Positions 63,847 through 64,000 of a stretch of DNA of 64,000 nt are shown here, in pieces. Position 1 is the stretch's first letter. Every line of letters starts with the position of its first letter. A program made the translations under genes and the position numbers. The notes under the pieces were generated by a model. That model saw only the letters and a program-made list of their open reading frames with translations, did not search any database and was not told the DNA's origin. This DNA is from Falsihalocynthiibacter arcticus (GTDB lineage: Bacteria; Pseudomonadota; Alphaproteobacteria; Rhodobacterales; Rhodobacteraceae), in NCBI RefSeq assembly GCF_000812665.2, contig NZ_CP014327.1, positions 4,265,555-4,329,554 of the forward strand, in the 5' to 3' direction.

Positions 63847-64000
63847 TTATGCGTCGCTTTTTTCGCGATTCTCAACGATCTCATCAATGAGACCCCAGTC
63901 TCTAGCTTCTTCTGCAGACATGAAATTATCACGCTCAAGCCCGTCGACGACGGTCTTCATATCTTGACCCGTATGTTTGACATAAATGCCATTCAAGCGG
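63847..64000 (-). CDS. clpP: ClpP, protease subunit, C-terminal end (cut by window edge)
   Basis: The last 50 codons are present: [40 protein letters not shown] and [10 protein letters not shown], then TAA (63847-63849). The MSAEEA-GLIDE segment is diagnostic for ClpP. The catalytic residues are outside the window. The 159-bp gap to clpX carries the clpX ribosome site and no other gene. Confidence 0.92.
   Translation of the reverse strand, partial: RLNGIYVKHTGQDMKTVVDGLERDNFMSAEEARDWGLIDEIVENREKSDA

Noticed and set aside
1..64000. CRISPR arrays, tRNA or rRNA genes and prophage
   Set aside because: No regularly spaced repeats, no cloverleaf or rRNA-like stretches and no phage structural genes were found while reading the window. 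A covariance-model search was not possible here.

Overview
The window looks like a chromosomal contig of an alphaproteobacterium of the Rhodobacterales (Roseobacter group), probably marine. The basis is gene content: a ccmF-ccmG-ccmH-ccmI run, GapR (DUF2312), an NDUFA12-type complex I accessory protein next to MlaD and DUF2155 proteins, a short-chain-fatty-acyl XRE regulator beside a Liv-type ABC transporter and acs, and accBC-aat and clpXP order. No rRNA, tRNA or CRISPR array was recognised.

Layout. 1-3.3 kb: cytochrome c maturation genes on the minus strand, with ccmI cut by the left edge. 3.4-8.9 kb: a two-component system divergent from a Met/His-rich EF-hand protein, an exported rhodanese, a multicopper oxidase and a TVP38 membrane protein, which looks like a periplasmic copper-handling cluster. 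8.9-30.2 kb: an accessory island bordered by IS3 debris on the left and a broken regulator plus an intact IS66 element on the right. It holds two exported DUF3604 (PHP-like) proteins, a DUF1254/DUF1214 protein, three HupE/UreJ-type membrane proteins, a membrane-anchored PpiC isomerase, an unknown Cys-motif protein, an AraC regulator, two Cys-type sulfatases flanking an outer-membrane channel-like protein, and a truncated formylglycine-generating enzyme. This is the best candidate for an undescribed system. 30.2-33.0 kb: small genes, gapR, a split YeeE/YedE pair and a DUF442 sulfurtransferase/phosphatase. 33.0-46.6 kb: an acetate/short-chain-acid block with a transporter-type sensor kinase, a single-domain response regulator, an XRE regulator, a five-gene Liv ABC transporter and acs. 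46.7-58.1 kb: a reductive pyrimidine-degradation regulon (preT-preA, hydA, a carbamoyl-amino-acid hydrolase, an aminotransferase and an ABC transporter) with a TetR/RutR regulator and two palindromes matching the RutR operator. 58.4-64.0 kb: housekeeping genes accB-accC-aat, DUF2155, mlaD, NDUFA12, clpX and the 3' end of clpP.

Throughout the window, otherwise well-preserved genes are broken by single-base deletions, mostly in G/C runs: ccmH, the copper-cluster kinase, a HupE gene, the outer-membrane protein, the SSF-kinase (twice), the pyrimidine ABC binding protein and the aminotransferase. Adding one base restores a family-like protein in each case. This pattern suggests homopolymer errors in the assembly more than biological decay, so I annotate these as whole genes with a noted frameshift. 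Genuinely degraded items (IS3 fragments, the formylglycine-generating-enzyme fragment, the XRE gene with an internal stop, and the duplicated DUF1214 tail) are listed separately.
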